Assembly: GCF_030534315.2 (NCBI RefSeq)
Contig: NZ_CP130558.2
Coordinates: 2,904,501 to 2,968,500, forward strand
Reading direction: 5' to 3'
Length of the DNA stretch: 64,000 nt
Source: Thermoanaerobacterium sp. CMT5567-10
Lineage (GTDB): Bacteria; Bacillota; Thermoanaerobacteria; Thermoanaerobacterales; Thermoanaerobacteraceae
Position 1 is the first letter of the stretch. The number at the start of each line of letters is the position of its first letter. The translations under genes were made by a program, and so were the position numbers. The notes beneath the pieces were generated by a model. That model made no database searches. It saw only the letters and a list, made by a program, of their open reading frames with translations, and was not told the DNA's origin. Below are positions 27,523-36,820 of this stretch, in pieces.

Positions 27523-27780
27523 GTGAATGAAATTAAAGCTGATAGTTTTATAGATATAACTGATGTAGTATGCCCTATTACTTTTGTAAAAGCAAAGGTG
27601 GCTATAGAAGAATTAGAAGATGGGCAAATCCTTGAAGTAAGAATGAATGAAGGAGAGCCGATTAAGAATGTACCATCCAGCTTTAAAGATGAAGGACATA
27701 AAATATTAAATGTTATAAATAACCGAGATGGAACTTATACGATATTTGTTAAAAAGGGAGGCCTTGTCAATGAGGTTTAA
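27523..27780 (+). CDS. TusA-family sulfur-handling protein
   Basis: An 85-residue protein starting at GTG after AGGAGGTATAATT. It has the TusA pattern: the active cysteine in DITDVVCPITFVKAKVAIEE, then LEDGQILEVRMNEGEP and a late hydrophobic strand. TusA proteins pass persulfide sulfur between enzymes. Its place between the carrier cassette and metY suggests delivery of sulfur from sulfide or sulfite reduction to the carrier, by inference. Its end overlaps metY by 11 bases. Confidence 0.85.
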   Translation: MNEIKADSFIDITDVVCPITFVKAKVAIEELEDGQILEVRMNEGEPIKNVPSSFKDEGHKILNVINNRDGTYTIFVKKGGLVNEV

Positions 27781-28996
27781 TACAAAGCTATTACATCTGA
27801 ATTATGGACCTGATGAAAAGACTGGAGCCTCATTGACGCCTATATATCAATCTACATCATTTAGCCATTCAGCAGAGGAACTGGAGAATATATTTAAAGG
27901 CAGTGAATATGGCTTTACATATACGAGAATAAATAACCCAACTATTGAAGCTTTTGAAAGAAGGATTGCATCACTGGAAAGCGGAATAGGGGCAGTTGCA
28001 TGCTCCTCAGGAATGGCTGCTATAACTTTAGCCATTTTAAATATCTTGAAGACTGGTGATGAAATACTATCTAGTTCAGGAATATTCGGTGGGACGTATG
28101 AACTATTTAAAGATTTCGAAAACTTTGGCATTACTGTAAAATTTGCAAAAGATAATTCGATAGACGCTTTTAAAGAATCTATAACTAATAATACAAAATT
28201 GATTTATATCGAAACGATTGGAAATCCTAAATTAGATGTTCTTGATATAAAAAGTCTTTCAGTTCTGGCACACGAAAATAAAATTCCTTTAATTGTGGAT
28301 AATACTGTAACTACTCCATATTTAATTCGACCGATAGAAATGGGAGCAGACATCGTTATACATTCAACATCAAAATTTATAAATGGACATGGAAATTCTA
28401 TTGGTGGAATTATAGTCGATTCTGGTAAATTTAATTGGGATTTTAATAAGTATTCAATGTTGAAAAAGTTTGAAAAATATGGGCAATTTGCTTATCTAGC
28501 AAAGCTTAGAAAAGGCCTCTTTAGAAATATTGGTGCGTGTATGTCTCCATTTAATGCATATCTTAATAATTTGGGTTTAGAAACGCTTGGGATAAGGATG
28601 GAGAGGCTATGCGAGAATGCTTATGAATTAGCTGTTTTTTTAAAGGAATTTGATAAAGTACTATCAGTTAACTATCCGGGGCTTAGAGAAAGTCCATTTC
28701 ACGATATTGCAAAAAGACAGTTTGGTGATAAATTTGGCGCGATACTGACAATTCGTGTAGGTTCTAAAGAAAAGGCGTATAAAATGATTAATTCTTTAAA
28801 GTATGCAACAAATATCACGAATATAGGTGATACACGTACGCTTATAATTCATCCATCATCTACGATTTTTGCCGAAAGCAGTGATGAGGAAAAAAAGTTT
28901 ATGGGAGTATATGACGATTTAATAAGAATCTGCGTTGGGCTTGAAGATGTGGAAGATTTAAAAGAAGATTTTAAGCAGTCTATTGATAGACTATAA
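27770..28996 (+). CDS. metY: O-acetylhomoserine sulfhydrylase
   Basis: A 408-residue Cys/Met-metabolism PLP enzyme making homocysteine from O-acetylhomoserine and sulfide or a thiocarboxylate. It has FNTKLLHLNYGPDEKTGA, TPIYQSTSF, YTRINNPTIEAFERRIASLE, ACSSGMAAI and the PLP lysine in HSTSKFINGHGNSIGG. The start is the ATG after GGGAGG. In this operon the donor is plausibly the HcyS-like thiocarboxylate, as shown for MetY in Wolinella succinogenes. Confidence 0.92.
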   Translation: MRFNTKLLHLNYGPDEKTGASLTPIYQSTSFSHSAEELENIFKGSEYGFTYTRINNPTIEAFERRIASLESGIGAVACSSGMAAITLAILNILKTGDEILSSSGIFGGTYELFKDFENFGITVKFAKDNSIDAFKESITNNTKLIYIETIGNPKLDVLDIKSLSVLAHENKIPLIVDNTVTTPYLIRPIEMGADIVIHSTSKFINGHGNSIGGIIVDSGKFNWDFNKYSMLKKFEKYGQFAYLAKLRKGLFRNIGACMSPFNAYLNNLGLETLGIRMERLCENAYELAVFLKEFDKVLSVNYPGLRESPFHDIAKRQFGDKFGAILTIRVGSKEKAYKMINSLKYATNITNIGDTRTLIIHPSSTIFAESSDEEKKFMGVYDDLIRICVGLEDVEDLKEDFKQSIDRL

Positions 28997-29059
28997 TTTT
29001 TTACTCAAATTATAAGTATTATGATATGTTTACTATTAATTATTTTGTGAGGTGTTAAT

Positions 29060-29860
29060 ATGGATCGATTAGACATGTTGGAAGCTCAAAGTATATACAT
29101 ATTAAGAGAAGCTTACAAAAGCTTTGGAAAACTCGGTATGTTGTGGTCGATTGGGAAAGATTCTACAGTAATGTTGTGGCTTGCTAAAAAAGCTTTTTTT
29201 GGACATTGCCCGTTTCCCTTTATTCATATAGATACGACGTATAAAATACCCGAAATGATAAGATTTAGAGATAAGATTGCAAAGGAGTATAATCTCGACC
29301 TTATCGTCTACACAAACTGGGATGCTATAAATAATGGCATGGGGCCAGAGAAAGGCAGATTAGTTTGCTGTAAGGCACTAAAAACGGATGCATTGCAGCA
29401 TGTGATAGATAAATATAAATTTGAAGGATTGATTGTAGGTGTGAGAAGGGATGAAGAAGGTTCAAGATCAAAAGAAAGGATTTTTAGTGAACGAAATAAA
29501 GAGTCTGAGTGGAATTACACAAACCAGCCTCCAGAGCTTTGGGATCAGTTTAAGACAGATTTTCCAAAAGGTAATCATATCAGGGTACATCCTATATTAA
29601 ACTGGACTGAATTAGATATTTGGAAATATATAAAGAGGGAAAATATACCGGTTGTGGATTTATATTTTGCAAAGAATGGTAAAAGGTATAGAAGCCTTGG
29701 ATGTGCACAATGTACAGGACAAATAGATTCAAATGCATCAACAGTTGATGAAATTATAGAGGAATTAAAGCACACAAATATAAATGAACGTGCTGGCAGA
29801 GCACAGGACAAAGAAGACGCATATGCTATGCAAAAACTGAGGAAAGATGGTTATATGTAA
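29060..29860 (+). CDS. cysD: Sulfate adenylyltransferase subunit 2
   Basis: A 266-residue PP-loop ATP pyrophosphatase forming APS from sulfate and ATP with CysN. It shows [18 protein letters not shown] (PP-loop), [29 protein letters not shown] and [12 protein letters not shown] 63-base gap separates it from metY, and the next gene begins 15 bases after its stop. ATG follows GAGGTG. Confidence 0.95.
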   Translation: MDRLDMLEAQSIYILREAYKSFGKLGMLWSIGKDSTVMLWLAKKAFFGHCPFPFIHIDTTYKIPEMIRFRDKIAKEYNLDLIVYTNWDAINNGMGPEKGRLVCCKALKTDALQHVIDKYKFEGLIVGVRRDEEGSRSKERIFSERNKESEWNYTNQPPELWDQFKTDFPKGNHIRVHPILNWTELDIWKYIKRENIPVVDLYFAKNGKRYRSLGCAQCTGQIDSNASTVDEIIEELKHTNINERAGRAQDKEDAYAMQKLRKDGYM

Positions 29861-29875
29861 AAGGAGGAAAAATGC

Positions 29876-31561
29876 ATGCTTAAGTTTAGGGAGACTCTTA
29901 AGATTGTAGTTGTAGGCCACGTTGATCACGGAAAATCGACAGTTATCGGAAGGCTTTTGTACGATACAAAGTCATTGCCGGAGAGGGCTATTGAAAAAGT
30001 AAAAAGAATATCAAAAGAAACTGGTAAGCCATTTGAATATGCGTATTTATTAGATGCTTTTGAAGAGGAACAAAAACAAGGTATAACCATCGATACAACG
30101 CAAATTCAATTTCATACAAAAAAAAGAGATTACGTAATAATAGATGCACCGGGACATGTAGAATTTTTAAAAAATATGATATCTGGTGCAGCTAATGCAG
30201 AAGCTGCGTTACTTGTTATCGACGCCAATGAAGGTGTAAGAGAACAGTCAAAAAGGCATGGATACATTCTTTCATTGCTGGGCATAAAAAAAGTTTATGT
30301 TCTAGTTAATAAAATGGACTTAATAGATTATTCGGAAGAAAAATTTTTAGATGTAAAAAGCGATATGGATACCTTTTTAAAAAGCATTAATGTCTTTCCA
30401 CAAAAATATATACCCGTATCCGCTTTTTATGGTGAGAATATAGCTTTAAGGTCAAAAAAAATGCCGTGGTATAAAGGTGATACAGTCTTAGATGCTTTAG
30501 ATGTTTTTGAAAAGGATAAAGAGATAATCGATAAACCACTGAGGTTACCTATACAAGACGTTTATAAATTTGATAATAGAAGGATTATCGCTGGCAGGAT
30601 AGAATCTGGCGTACTAAATGTGGGAGATGAAATAGTAATATATCCAAGTAAAAGAACGTCTAAAATAAAATCCATAGAATACTGGCAAGAAAAAGACAAG
30701 ACGACAAAAGTTGAAGCGGGAATGTCAGTCGGAATTACGCTTTTTGATGAGTTTTTTTATAAAAGGGGAGAATTTATAACCCGCAAGGATGATGAGGCCC
30801 CACTGGTAGGAGATACGTTTAAGGCGAATATATTCTGGATGGGTGAAAACAGGCTGACAATAAATAAAAGATATAAACTTAAATTAGTTACACAAGAGAC
30901 AGAATGTGAAATAGCCGCAATTAATAGAGTAATAGATGCTTCTACGCTTTTTTCCAATGACAACGCAAAAAAAGTAAATACTAATGAAGTCGCTGAAGTT
31001 GTGATAAAGACCAAAGATAAAATTTGTTTTGATGAATTTAGAAATAATCATGTAACAGGGAGATTTGTTATTGTAGATGGTTATGATATAAGCGGTGGAG
31101 GAATTATAAATGGCTTAGAAATTTTAGATGTAGCAAATAAATTTGTAAAAGGAAATGTGGAACTTCCAATAACCTGCTTTGATGAATACTATTATTTAAT
31201 ACCATACAACGAGATAAAGAAAGTAGCTGTTGAAAGAAAATCTTATAAAATAGGTGATAAGTTACCTATAAATGGAGACACATATTATTACCCTGATAAT
31301 TTTGATGTTATTGACTTAAATAATGAGCTATCTGCCTTAATAAGGGATGGTAAACTGGTTGATTTAATCAATTTAAATGACTATAAGTATGAAGGTTATC
31401 CTGTATATAGCAGTGATGGATTTTTGGCAAGGGTAAAAAATCAAGATGATTTTATTAATTTTAAAAATGATTTTAAGGAGTCAAAATACGATTTAGTTGA
31501 TTTTGCAAATAAGTGGTATGACCCTATAGCTAATAAACGGATTGTATATAAAGCTGTATAA
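29876..31561 (+). CDS. cysN: Sulfate adenylyltransferase subunit 1 (GTPase) with unusual C-terminal extension
   Basis: A 561-residue EF-Tu-like GTPase that drives APS synthesis by CysD. G motifs are [14 protein letters not shown] and NKMD. Domains II and III end near residue 430. The remaining ~130 residues ([20 protein letters not shown] ... [15 protein letters not shown]) are neither an APS kinase, since there is no second P-loop, nor a domain I recognise. Usual CysN is shorter and CysNC is longer. With no kinase present, APS itself should be the substrate for CysH. Confidence 0.9.
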   Translation: MLKFRETLKIVVVGHVDHGKSTVIGRLLYDTKSLPERAIEKVKRISKETGKPFEYAYLLDAFEEEQKQGITIDTTQIQFHTKKRDYVIIDAPGHVEFLKNMISGAANAEAALLVIDANEGVREQSKRHGYILSLLGIKKVYVLVNKMDLIDYSEEKFLDVKSDMDTFLKSINVFPQKYIPVSAFYGENIALRSKKMPWYKGDTVLDALDVFEKDKEIIDKPLRLPIQDVYKFDNRRIIAGRIESGVLNVGDEIVIYPSKRTSKIKSIEYWQEKDKTTKVEAGMSVGITLFDEFFYKRGEFITRKDDEAPLVGDTFKANIFWMGENRLTINKRYKLKLVTQETECEIAAINRVIDASTLFSNDNAKKVNTNEVAEVVIKTKDKICFDEFRNNHVTGRFVIVDGYDISGGGIINGLEILDVANKFVKGNVELPITCFDEYYYLIPYNEIKKVAVERKSYKIGDKLPINGDTYYYPDNFDVIDLNNELSALIRDGKLVDLINLNDYKYEGYPVYSSDGFLARVKNQDDFINFKNDFKESKYDLVDFANKWYDPIANKRIVYKAV

Positions 31562-31587
31562 ATGATTAAACTTAAGAGGTGTTTGAT

Positions 31588-32427
31588 TTGAGCCTTGTGA
31601 TAGAGAATATATCGAAAAGTTTTATGCTAAATTTAAAAACAAATATAGTGTTGGACAATGTGAATCTTTTAATAAATAAAGGAGAATTCATATGCATTAC
31701 AGGTCCTTCTGGTTGCGGCAAGTCTACACTGCTTAATATAATTGCCGGCCTTGAAAGTGCGTCATGCGGCAGAGTTATTTTGAATGGCAGCGTAGTAAAG
31801 GATGCAGGTATTGACAGAGCAGTCGTGTTTCAAGAACCTGCTCTTTTTCCTTGGCTTACAGTTATAGATAATGTAGAATTTGGAATGAAAATGGCAGGTA
31901 TAAAAAAAGAGGAAAGAAAAAGAAGAGCTGTGGAATATTTAAAAATGGTTCATCTTACAAAATTTAAAGATTCATATATTCATCAATTGTCTGGTGGAAT
32001 GAGACAGCGGGTTGCACTTGCGAGAGCATTAGCCATTGATTCTCAGGTACTCTTGATGGACGAACCATTTTCAGCCCTTGACAGTCAAACTAGGGGTATT
32101 TTACAACTGGAATTGCAGCGGATCTGGATGGACACAAAAAAGACAATCATATTTGTCACGCACAATATAGAAGAGGCTGTAGTATTGGCTGATCACGTTG
32201 TTGTAATGTCGGCTAATCCAGGGAAAATAAAAAAGGAATTTAAGATAGAACTATCAAGACCCAGAACTTCGGAAGATTCAGATGTAAATTACTATGTGAG
32301 GAAAATAATGAATGAATTAAGGGAGGATGTAGAAAAAGTTGCAAAAGCTGAATATGACGGTGATTGGAGTGTTGAAAAAGATTTTTTTCTACATGATATT
32401 GATAGTAACATGGGAATTGGTCTATAA
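31588..32427 (+). CDS. ABC transporter ATP-binding protein, SsuB/TauB type
   Basis: A 279-residue ATPase starting at TTG six bases after GAGGTG. Walker A GPSGCGKST, Q-loop VFQEPALFPW, signature LSGGMRQR, Walker B VLLMDEPFSALD and FVTHNIEEAV are intact. The family imports sulfonates, taurine or nitrate-like anions. Its position suggests uptake of sulfate or an organosulfonate. No binding protein gene lies in the operon. Its last ~25 codons overlap the permease start. Confidence 0.9.
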   Translation: MSLVIENISKSFMLNLKTNIVLDNVNLLINKGEFICITGPSGCGKSTLLNIIAGLESASCGRVILNGSVVKDAGIDRAVVFQEPALFPWLTVIDNVEFGMKMAGIKKEERKRRAVEYLKMVHLTKFKDSYIHQLSGGMRQRVALARALAIDSQVLLMDEPFSALDSQTRGILQLELQRIWMDTKKTIIFVTHNIEEAVVLADHVVVMSANPGKIKKEFKIELSRPRTSEDSDVNYYVRKIMNELREDVEKVAKAEYDGDWSVEKDFFLHDIDSNMGIGL

Positions 32428-33127
32428 AATAAACGCTGATATTTTATATGCATGGGAGCCATATGTGATGCCTTCTCCAATTTCTGTTTTTGTTTCAATA
32501 ATTAGCTTATTAAAGAGCAAAATATTGTTAAACGCAATTTTAGCCAGCATGAAAAGACTTATCATAGGATATTTAATTTCGGTTTTAATAGGTTCTATCA
32601 TAGGGTTGCTGATGATTCGCTTTAAATATATAGAAGAAAATTTCAGTTCGTTGATATTGGGTTTGCAAACTTTACCTAATCTTGCATGGATACCATTCGC
32701 AATCCTTTGGTTTGGTCACAGTGAAAGTTCAATTATTTTTGTAATTGCTATTGGTTCTATATTTTCCATTAGCCTTGCTGTAGATTCAGGCATTAAAAAT
32801 ATAAATCCGATTTATTTAAAAGCAGCTAAGACAATGGGGGCTAAAGGATATAAATTATATTCAAATGTGATCATTCCTGCCGCACTTCCAAGTATAGTGT
32901 CAGGGCTTAAGGAAGGATGGGCATTTGCCTGGAGAGGTTTGATTTCTGGTGAGATGTTGGTATCTGCAACAGGTCTTGGACAGATTCTTTCAAAAGGAAA
33001 AGATGCATCTAATATAAGCCAGGTTGTTGCTGTAATGCTGATAATTTTAAGTTTAGGCTTAATCATAGATAAATTTGTATTTGGAAGAATAGAAAGATCA
33101 ATAAGGTGTAGATGGGGTTTGATGTAA
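32354..33127 (+). CDS. ABC transporter permease, SsuC/TauC type
   Basis: A roughly 257-residue membrane protein with about six helices (IFFYMILIVTWELVYKI, LIIGYLISVLIGSIIGLLMI, ILGLQTLPNLAWIPFAILWFG). The EAA loop is around LKAAKTMGAKGYKLYSNVIIP. The ATG at 32354 and TTG at 32339 are both possible; neither has an ideal ribosome site. The overlap with the ATPase gene is 74 to 89 bases, unusually long, so the start deserves checking. Works with the preceding ATPase. Confidence 0.88.
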   Translation: MTVIGVLKKIFFYMILIVTWELVYKINADILYAWEPYVMPSPISVFVSIISLLKSKILLNAILASMKRLIIGYLISVLIGSIIGLLMIRFKYIEENFSSLILGLQTLPNLAWIPFAILWFGHSESSIIFVIAIGSIFSISLAVDSGIKNINPIYLKAAKTMGAKGYKLYSNVIIPAALPSIVSGLKEGWAFAWRGLISGEMLVSATGLGQILSKGKDASNISQVVAVMLIILSLGLIIDKFVFGRIERSIRCRWGLM

Positions 33128-33154
33128 AATTTTTATATTATGAGGTGAGATATA

Positions 33155-33883
33155 ATGAGCATAGATAAATTGAATCTTGAATTATTAAATAATGAATATA
33201 AAAATAAAAGCCCATTTGAGATTATAAAGTATGTTTATGATAAAATTGGTGCATCTCGTGTCGCATTAGCTTCAAGTCTTTCAATAGAAGATCAGGTTTT
33301 AACACATATACTATTGAAAATTGATAATAAAGCAAGGATATTTTTTATCGATACTGGAAGACACTTTCAATCAACTTATGATCTGATGGAACGAACAATG
33401 AGAAGATATCATTTTAATTACGAAGTGTATACTCCTGAAAATTATGACTTAGAACCACTGATTAGAGAATATGGTCCGAATCTTTTTTACAAAAACGTTG
33501 ATCTTAGGAAAAAATGTTGTGAAATTAGAAAAGTAAAACCCCTAAAAAGAGTTCTTTCTACGGTTGATGGATGGATATGTGGCTTAAGGAGACAGCAATC
33601 TGTAACTCGTGAGAATGTAAATATATTTGAGTGGGATTATAATCATTCTATATATAAGATAAATCCCATTGCATTTTGGACAGAAAATATGGTTTGGGAT
33701 TATATAAAAAAAGAAAATATCCCTTACAACAGCCTTTATGATAAAGGCTTCAGAAGCATTGGATGTCAGCCTTGTACAAGGGCTGTAAAGCCTGGAGAAG
33801 ATGTTAGAAGCGGAAGATGGTGGTGGGAAGATCCAGATAAAAAAGAATGTGGACTTCACATTCAAAAGCATAATGCTGAGTAA
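33155..33883 (+). CDS. cysH: Adenylylsulfate (APS) reductase, assimilatory, Fe-S type
   Basis: A 242-residue reductase forming sulfite from APS. It has the PP-loop-like LASSLSIEDQVLTHIL, IDTGRHFQSTYDLM, and the C-terminal catalytic motif KKECGLHIQKHN. Paired cysteines KKCCEIRKVKPL and GCQPCTRAV form the CC-x(n)-CxxC set that binds a [4Fe-4S] cluster in APS-specific reductases. This agrees with the absence of an APS kinase. Last gene of the sulfur operon. Confidence 0.94.
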   Translation: MSIDKLNLELLNNEYKNKSPFEIIKYVYDKIGASRVALASSLSIEDQVLTHILLKIDNKARIFFIDTGRHFQSTYDLMERTMRRYHFNYEVYTPENYDLEPLIREYGPNLFYKNVDLRKKCCEIRKVKPLKRVLSTVDGWICGLRRQQSVTRENVNIFEWDYNHSIYKINPIAFWTENMVWDYIKKENIPYNSLYDKGFRSIGCQPCTRAVKPGEDVRSGRWWWEDPDKKECGLHIQKHNAE

Positions 33884-33996
33884 TCAGATTAACTAACTGT
33901 AGGAATAATTTTGCAAATCCGATTAAGCAGCTAATTTATTAATTATTGTGCTTTTAAACGATTGATATTTTTCTAGCATAGTTTATCAATATTTTT

Positions 33997-35097
33997 TCAT
34001 CGTTTTAGCTGCTGCATAAGAAAATTTAATATATCTTTAGCTTTTGGTGGACAGCCATTAACGGAATGTGTAAAATTTCTGGTACACATTCCGATCCCTA
34101 TTCCATCAATTTCTTTTTCTTTAAATCCTTGACCAATGTATATCCTTTTTTCGAGATATTTTAAAAGTCCTTGTTCATCAAGACGACCTAATGCATGAAT
34201 TAAACTGCCATAACATGCTGAACAAGAATTATTTTCTACAACCCATTTTGATAAATGTTGAACTTTTCTACCTGGATTTGTAAAATGCGTTTGTGCAATA
34301 TCATCACTATTTAATTCTATTATATTTGCTTTTTGCAGAACTGCACTTCCTACACCTATACTTTCTGCAATTTTTATGTATTCTATATCGTATGGATTAT
34401 AACCCATTAATTCAGCAGCATAAGAATCGATTAAAACTGGATCTTTACCGGCTATAATGCGGTTCATCTCCACCGGATTACCACCTTCTTCGAAATCAAG
34501 GTCACCTATTAATCCATCGACAATGTGTAGAGAAGGTTTTAAAATTTTATTTAGATAAGCTATTGGCTTATGAAGACCAAGCGAATGAAATCTTCTTTTC
34601 TCTTTATCTGGAATGCAGCCTTTCATATTTTTTAATGCACATGTAATTCTAGTTTGGCAGTGACCTTTCAATACTGGCAAATTTATAAGATAATTTAAAG
34701 ACATTGGCTTGTCACAAATACTTACCGAAAAATCATCTACATTATATATGTGAAAAGAATCTTCTTTATTATCAAAAAGAGAAACATTATACTTTTTTGA
34801 TATTTTATCGTATCCACATACTTTAAAAGCTTTCTTAGTGCTTTCTCCAATCCATGAGCTTTCTAAAATAACAATATTGTTAAAACCAAAATCTTTAAGA
34901 TATTCAATGATTCCGCATATCATATCAGTGGACGTGGTTGCACCAGATTCAGGAACTTTTGCTACTACTAGATTTGGTTTTAGCCCAATTAACATATCTT
35001 TATTAAGTTCATTTTCAATTTTGATTGTTTTTAAAAGATTTTTCACAGTTTCCTTACCATTGCTTCCGTAGATTACATATATATCATTTTTATTCAT
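33997..35097 (-). CDS. DUF362-domain protein
   Basis: A 366-residue protein of the DUF362 family (GLKPNLVVAKVPESGATT, LPVLKGHCQTRITCALKNMKG, LHIVDGLIGDLDFEEGGNP, AGKDPVLIDSYAAELMGY). The function of the family is not established. Cysteine groups SCSACYG and GMCTRNF...GCPP near the C-terminus could bind metal or an Fe-S cluster, but the standard ferredoxin tail of many relatives is absent. The start is the ATG eight bases after AAAGG. Convergent with the sulfur operon; no clear terminator in the 113-base gap. Confidence 0.85.
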   Translation of the reverse strand: MNKNDIYVIYGSNGKETVKNLLKTIKIENELNKDMLIGLKPNLVVAKVPESGATTSTDMICGIIEYLKDFGFNNIVILESSWIGESTKKAFKVCGYDKISKKYNVSLFDNKEDSFHIYNVDDFSVSICDKPMSLNYLINLPVLKGHCQTRITCALKNMKGCIPDKEKRRFHSLGLHKPIAYLNKILKPSLHIVDGLIGDLDFEEGGNPVEMNRIIAGKDPVLIDSYAAELMGYNPYDIEYIKIAESIGVGSAVLQKANIIELNSDDIAQTHFTNPGRKVQHLSKWVVENNSCSACYGSLIHALGRLDEQGLLKYLEKRIYIGQGFKEKEIDGIGIGMCTRNFTHSVNGCPPKAKDILNFLMQQLKR

Positions 35098-35318
35098 ATA
35101 CATCACCTTTATTAATTATATCATAAGATAAATTATTGTTTACGAATAATTAGAAAATTGTATAGTTAAATACTAATTGATACTTAATTGAAAAAGTAAT
35201 TTCTAACCCCATTTCGTTGAACAGTAGAAATGTTTGCTTTTTTAAAATAATTGTTGAATTTTTTTGAATTTGTAGTATAATTGGTTTATACAAATTATTG
35301 AAAACTAATTATATTCAA

Positions 35319-35403
35319 GTGCTAGGGAGCCAAAAAGTGGCTGAGAGGGGATCTGTTCCCGACCTTTTGAACCTGTCAGGGTAATGCCTGCGTAGGGAAG
35401 CAC
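35319..35403 (+). promoter_or_regulatory. TPP riboswitch (THI element)
   Basis: Closing stem GTGCT / AGCAC, conserved GGCTGAGAGG, then ACCTTTTGAACCTGTCAGGG and TAATGCCTGCGTAGGGAAGC. These are the signature TPP-binding helices. A strong terminator hairpin sits 16 bases on, before thi4, so control is by transcription termination when thiamine pyrophosphate is plentiful. Confidence 0.97.
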
Positions 35404-35418
35404 GGAAGAAGAAATTTG

Positions 35419-35446
35419 TGCCTACCTATTTGGGTAGGCATTTTTA
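35419..35446 (+). terminator. Riboswitch-controlled terminator before thi4
   Basis: GCCTACC / GGTAGGC stem with a short ATTTG-containing loop, followed by ATTTTTAATTT. It is the expression platform of the TPP riboswitch. Confidence 0.9.
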
Positions 35447-35492
35447 ATTTAAAAATTAAAAAAAGTTGATTATAAAGGAGATGGTTTTTACG

Positions 35493-36275
35493 ATGAAAAA
35501 TATTAAAAATCCTATTTCAGATGAAAAAATAAGCAGATTGATTCTCAAAAGTTATTTTGAGGATCTTTACAATGCTGTTTCATCAGATGTAATTATTACA
35601 GGTGCTGGGCCATCAGGTCTTTATTGTGCTATTTTGCTTGCAAAAAATGGTTTTAAGGTAACTGTTCTTGATAAAAAACTTTCACCTGGTGGAGGAATAT
35701 GGGGAGGTGCAATGAGTTTTAATAGAGTTGTTTTGCAAAAAGACGTAAAAGACATTTTGAAAGAGCTAAATATACCATATAATGAAGAAGAAAATGCCTT
35801 AATAGTATCTTCGATAAGTTTTGCCAGTAATCTAATTGCAAAGGCAACTTCCTTTAGTAATATTAAATTTTTCAATTTGATTTCAGTTGTAGACTTATAT
35901 TATATTGACGAAAAAATTTCTGGAGTAGTTGTTAACAATTCTACGATAGAGCTTCAAAAACTTTTTGTAGATCCTATGGTGCTTGTTTCAAAAGCAGTTT
36001 TAGATGCTACAGGGCATGATGCAGTTCTTGTAAGCTTTTATAACAAAAGAAGAAAAGTTGATATGATAAAAGAGTTTTTTATGAATGCTGAGCGAGGAGA
36101 AGAAGAGGTAATTAACAATACAAAGATGATAGCACCAGGATTATTTGTAGCAGGAATGGCTGCGAATAACGTATATGGCGGACATAGAATGGGTCCTATT
36201 TTTGGAGGAATGCTTTTATCTGGTAAGAAAGCTGCAAACCTGATTGCTGATTATTTAAATACTTATAAGAAATAA
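35493..36275 (+). CDS. thi4: Thi4-family thiazole synthase (sulfide-dependent type)
   Basis: A 260-residue flavin-fold protein that makes ADP-thiazole from NAD+, glycine and sulfide. It shows the Rossmann VIITGAGPSGLYCAILLA, the family motif LSPGGGIWGGAM, DATGHDA and NVYGGHRMGPIFGGMLLSG. Yeast Thi4 donates sulfur from a cysteine just before MDP; archaeal sulfide users have His there. Here that position reads Leu-Phe158-Val-Asp160-Pro, so neither Cys nor His is present. TPP riboswitch control fits thiamine synthesis. The start is the first ATG with AAGGAG upstream, at slightly long spacing. Confidence 0.88.
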   Translation: MKNIKNPISDEKISRLILKSYFEDLYNAVSSDVIITGAGPSGLYCAILLAKNGFKVTVLDKKLSPGGGIWGGAMSFNRVVLQKDVKDILKELNIPYNEEENALIVSSISFASNLIAKATSFSNIKFFNLISVVDLYYIDEKISGVVVNNSTIELQKLFVDPMVLVSKAVLDATGHDAVLVSFYNKRRKVDMIKEFFMNAERGEEEVINNTKMIAPGLFVAGMAANNVYGGHRMGPIFGGMLLSGKKAANLIADYLNTYKK

Positions 36276-36611
36276 GAGGTTTTGAAAATGAGGTTACTCT
36301 AAATGTGCTGATTTTGAAAAGGCTTTATAAGTTATCATTTCTTTAGATATTGATATGAATCTCCATATTATGCTATAGCATAATAATCTTTGAGGAATTT
36401 AGTTATAAGGATCCAATATGAGGAAAAAATGAAGGCATGTCATTATTTTCTCATAAAGCCAAATAACTAGAAGAAAAGTTGTTTTACATAATGTATCTGA
36501 TAACTATTTACTAGGTCAAAAAATAAAACATTGCTTGGAAAAGCACTTACATACAGACAACAGCAATAAAAAAATCGATTTTCATAAATCGGCTACGATA
36601 GGCTTTAATAT
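36276..36611. other. Gene-free stretch between thi4 and tRNA-Leu
   Basis: About 335 AT-rich bases. I see no coding frame with support, no terminator with a clear T-run for thi4, and no repeat. A short inverted ATTATGCTATAGCATAAT near 36368 is the only local symmetry. Confidence 0.5.
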
Positions 36612-36698
36612 TGGTGCCGAAGGTGGGACTCGAACCCACACGGTATTGCTACCACTGGATTTTGAGTCCAGCGCGTCTGCCAGTTTCACCACTTCGGC
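36612..36698 (-). tRNA. tRNA-Leu (anticodon CAA)
   Basis: On the minus strand: acceptor GCCGAAG pairs with CTTCGGC, anticodon arm CTGGA-CTCAAAA-TCCAG gives anticodon CAA, a long variable arm of the class II type, T arm GTGGG-TTCGAGT-CCCAC, discriminator A and an encoded CCA. It reads UUG codons. Confidence 0.97.
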
Positions 36699-36712
36699 AC
36701 GTCACATTAGAT

Positions 36713-36741
36713 ATATTATCATATTAAAAATAAAATTTCAA
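36713..36741 (-). promoter_or_regulatory. Promoter of tRNA-Leu
   Basis: Minus-strand TTGAAA (36736-36741) and TAATAT (36713-36718) separated by 17 bases, 14 bases before the tRNA 5' end. Confidence 0.6.
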
Positions 36742-36820
36742 TACCTAATTTGGAAATCTTGATTATTATGTTAATACGGGATAATATATATGTATCTAAT
36801 ATATGTGTGGAGTGAAATAT

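Noticed and set aside
29876-31561. CysN-CysC fusion
   Set aside because: The C-terminal extension has no P-loop or other APS kinase motif.
36535-36762. 75-codon reading frame over tRNA-Leu
   Set aside because: It is the tRNA gene read as protein on the opposite strand.
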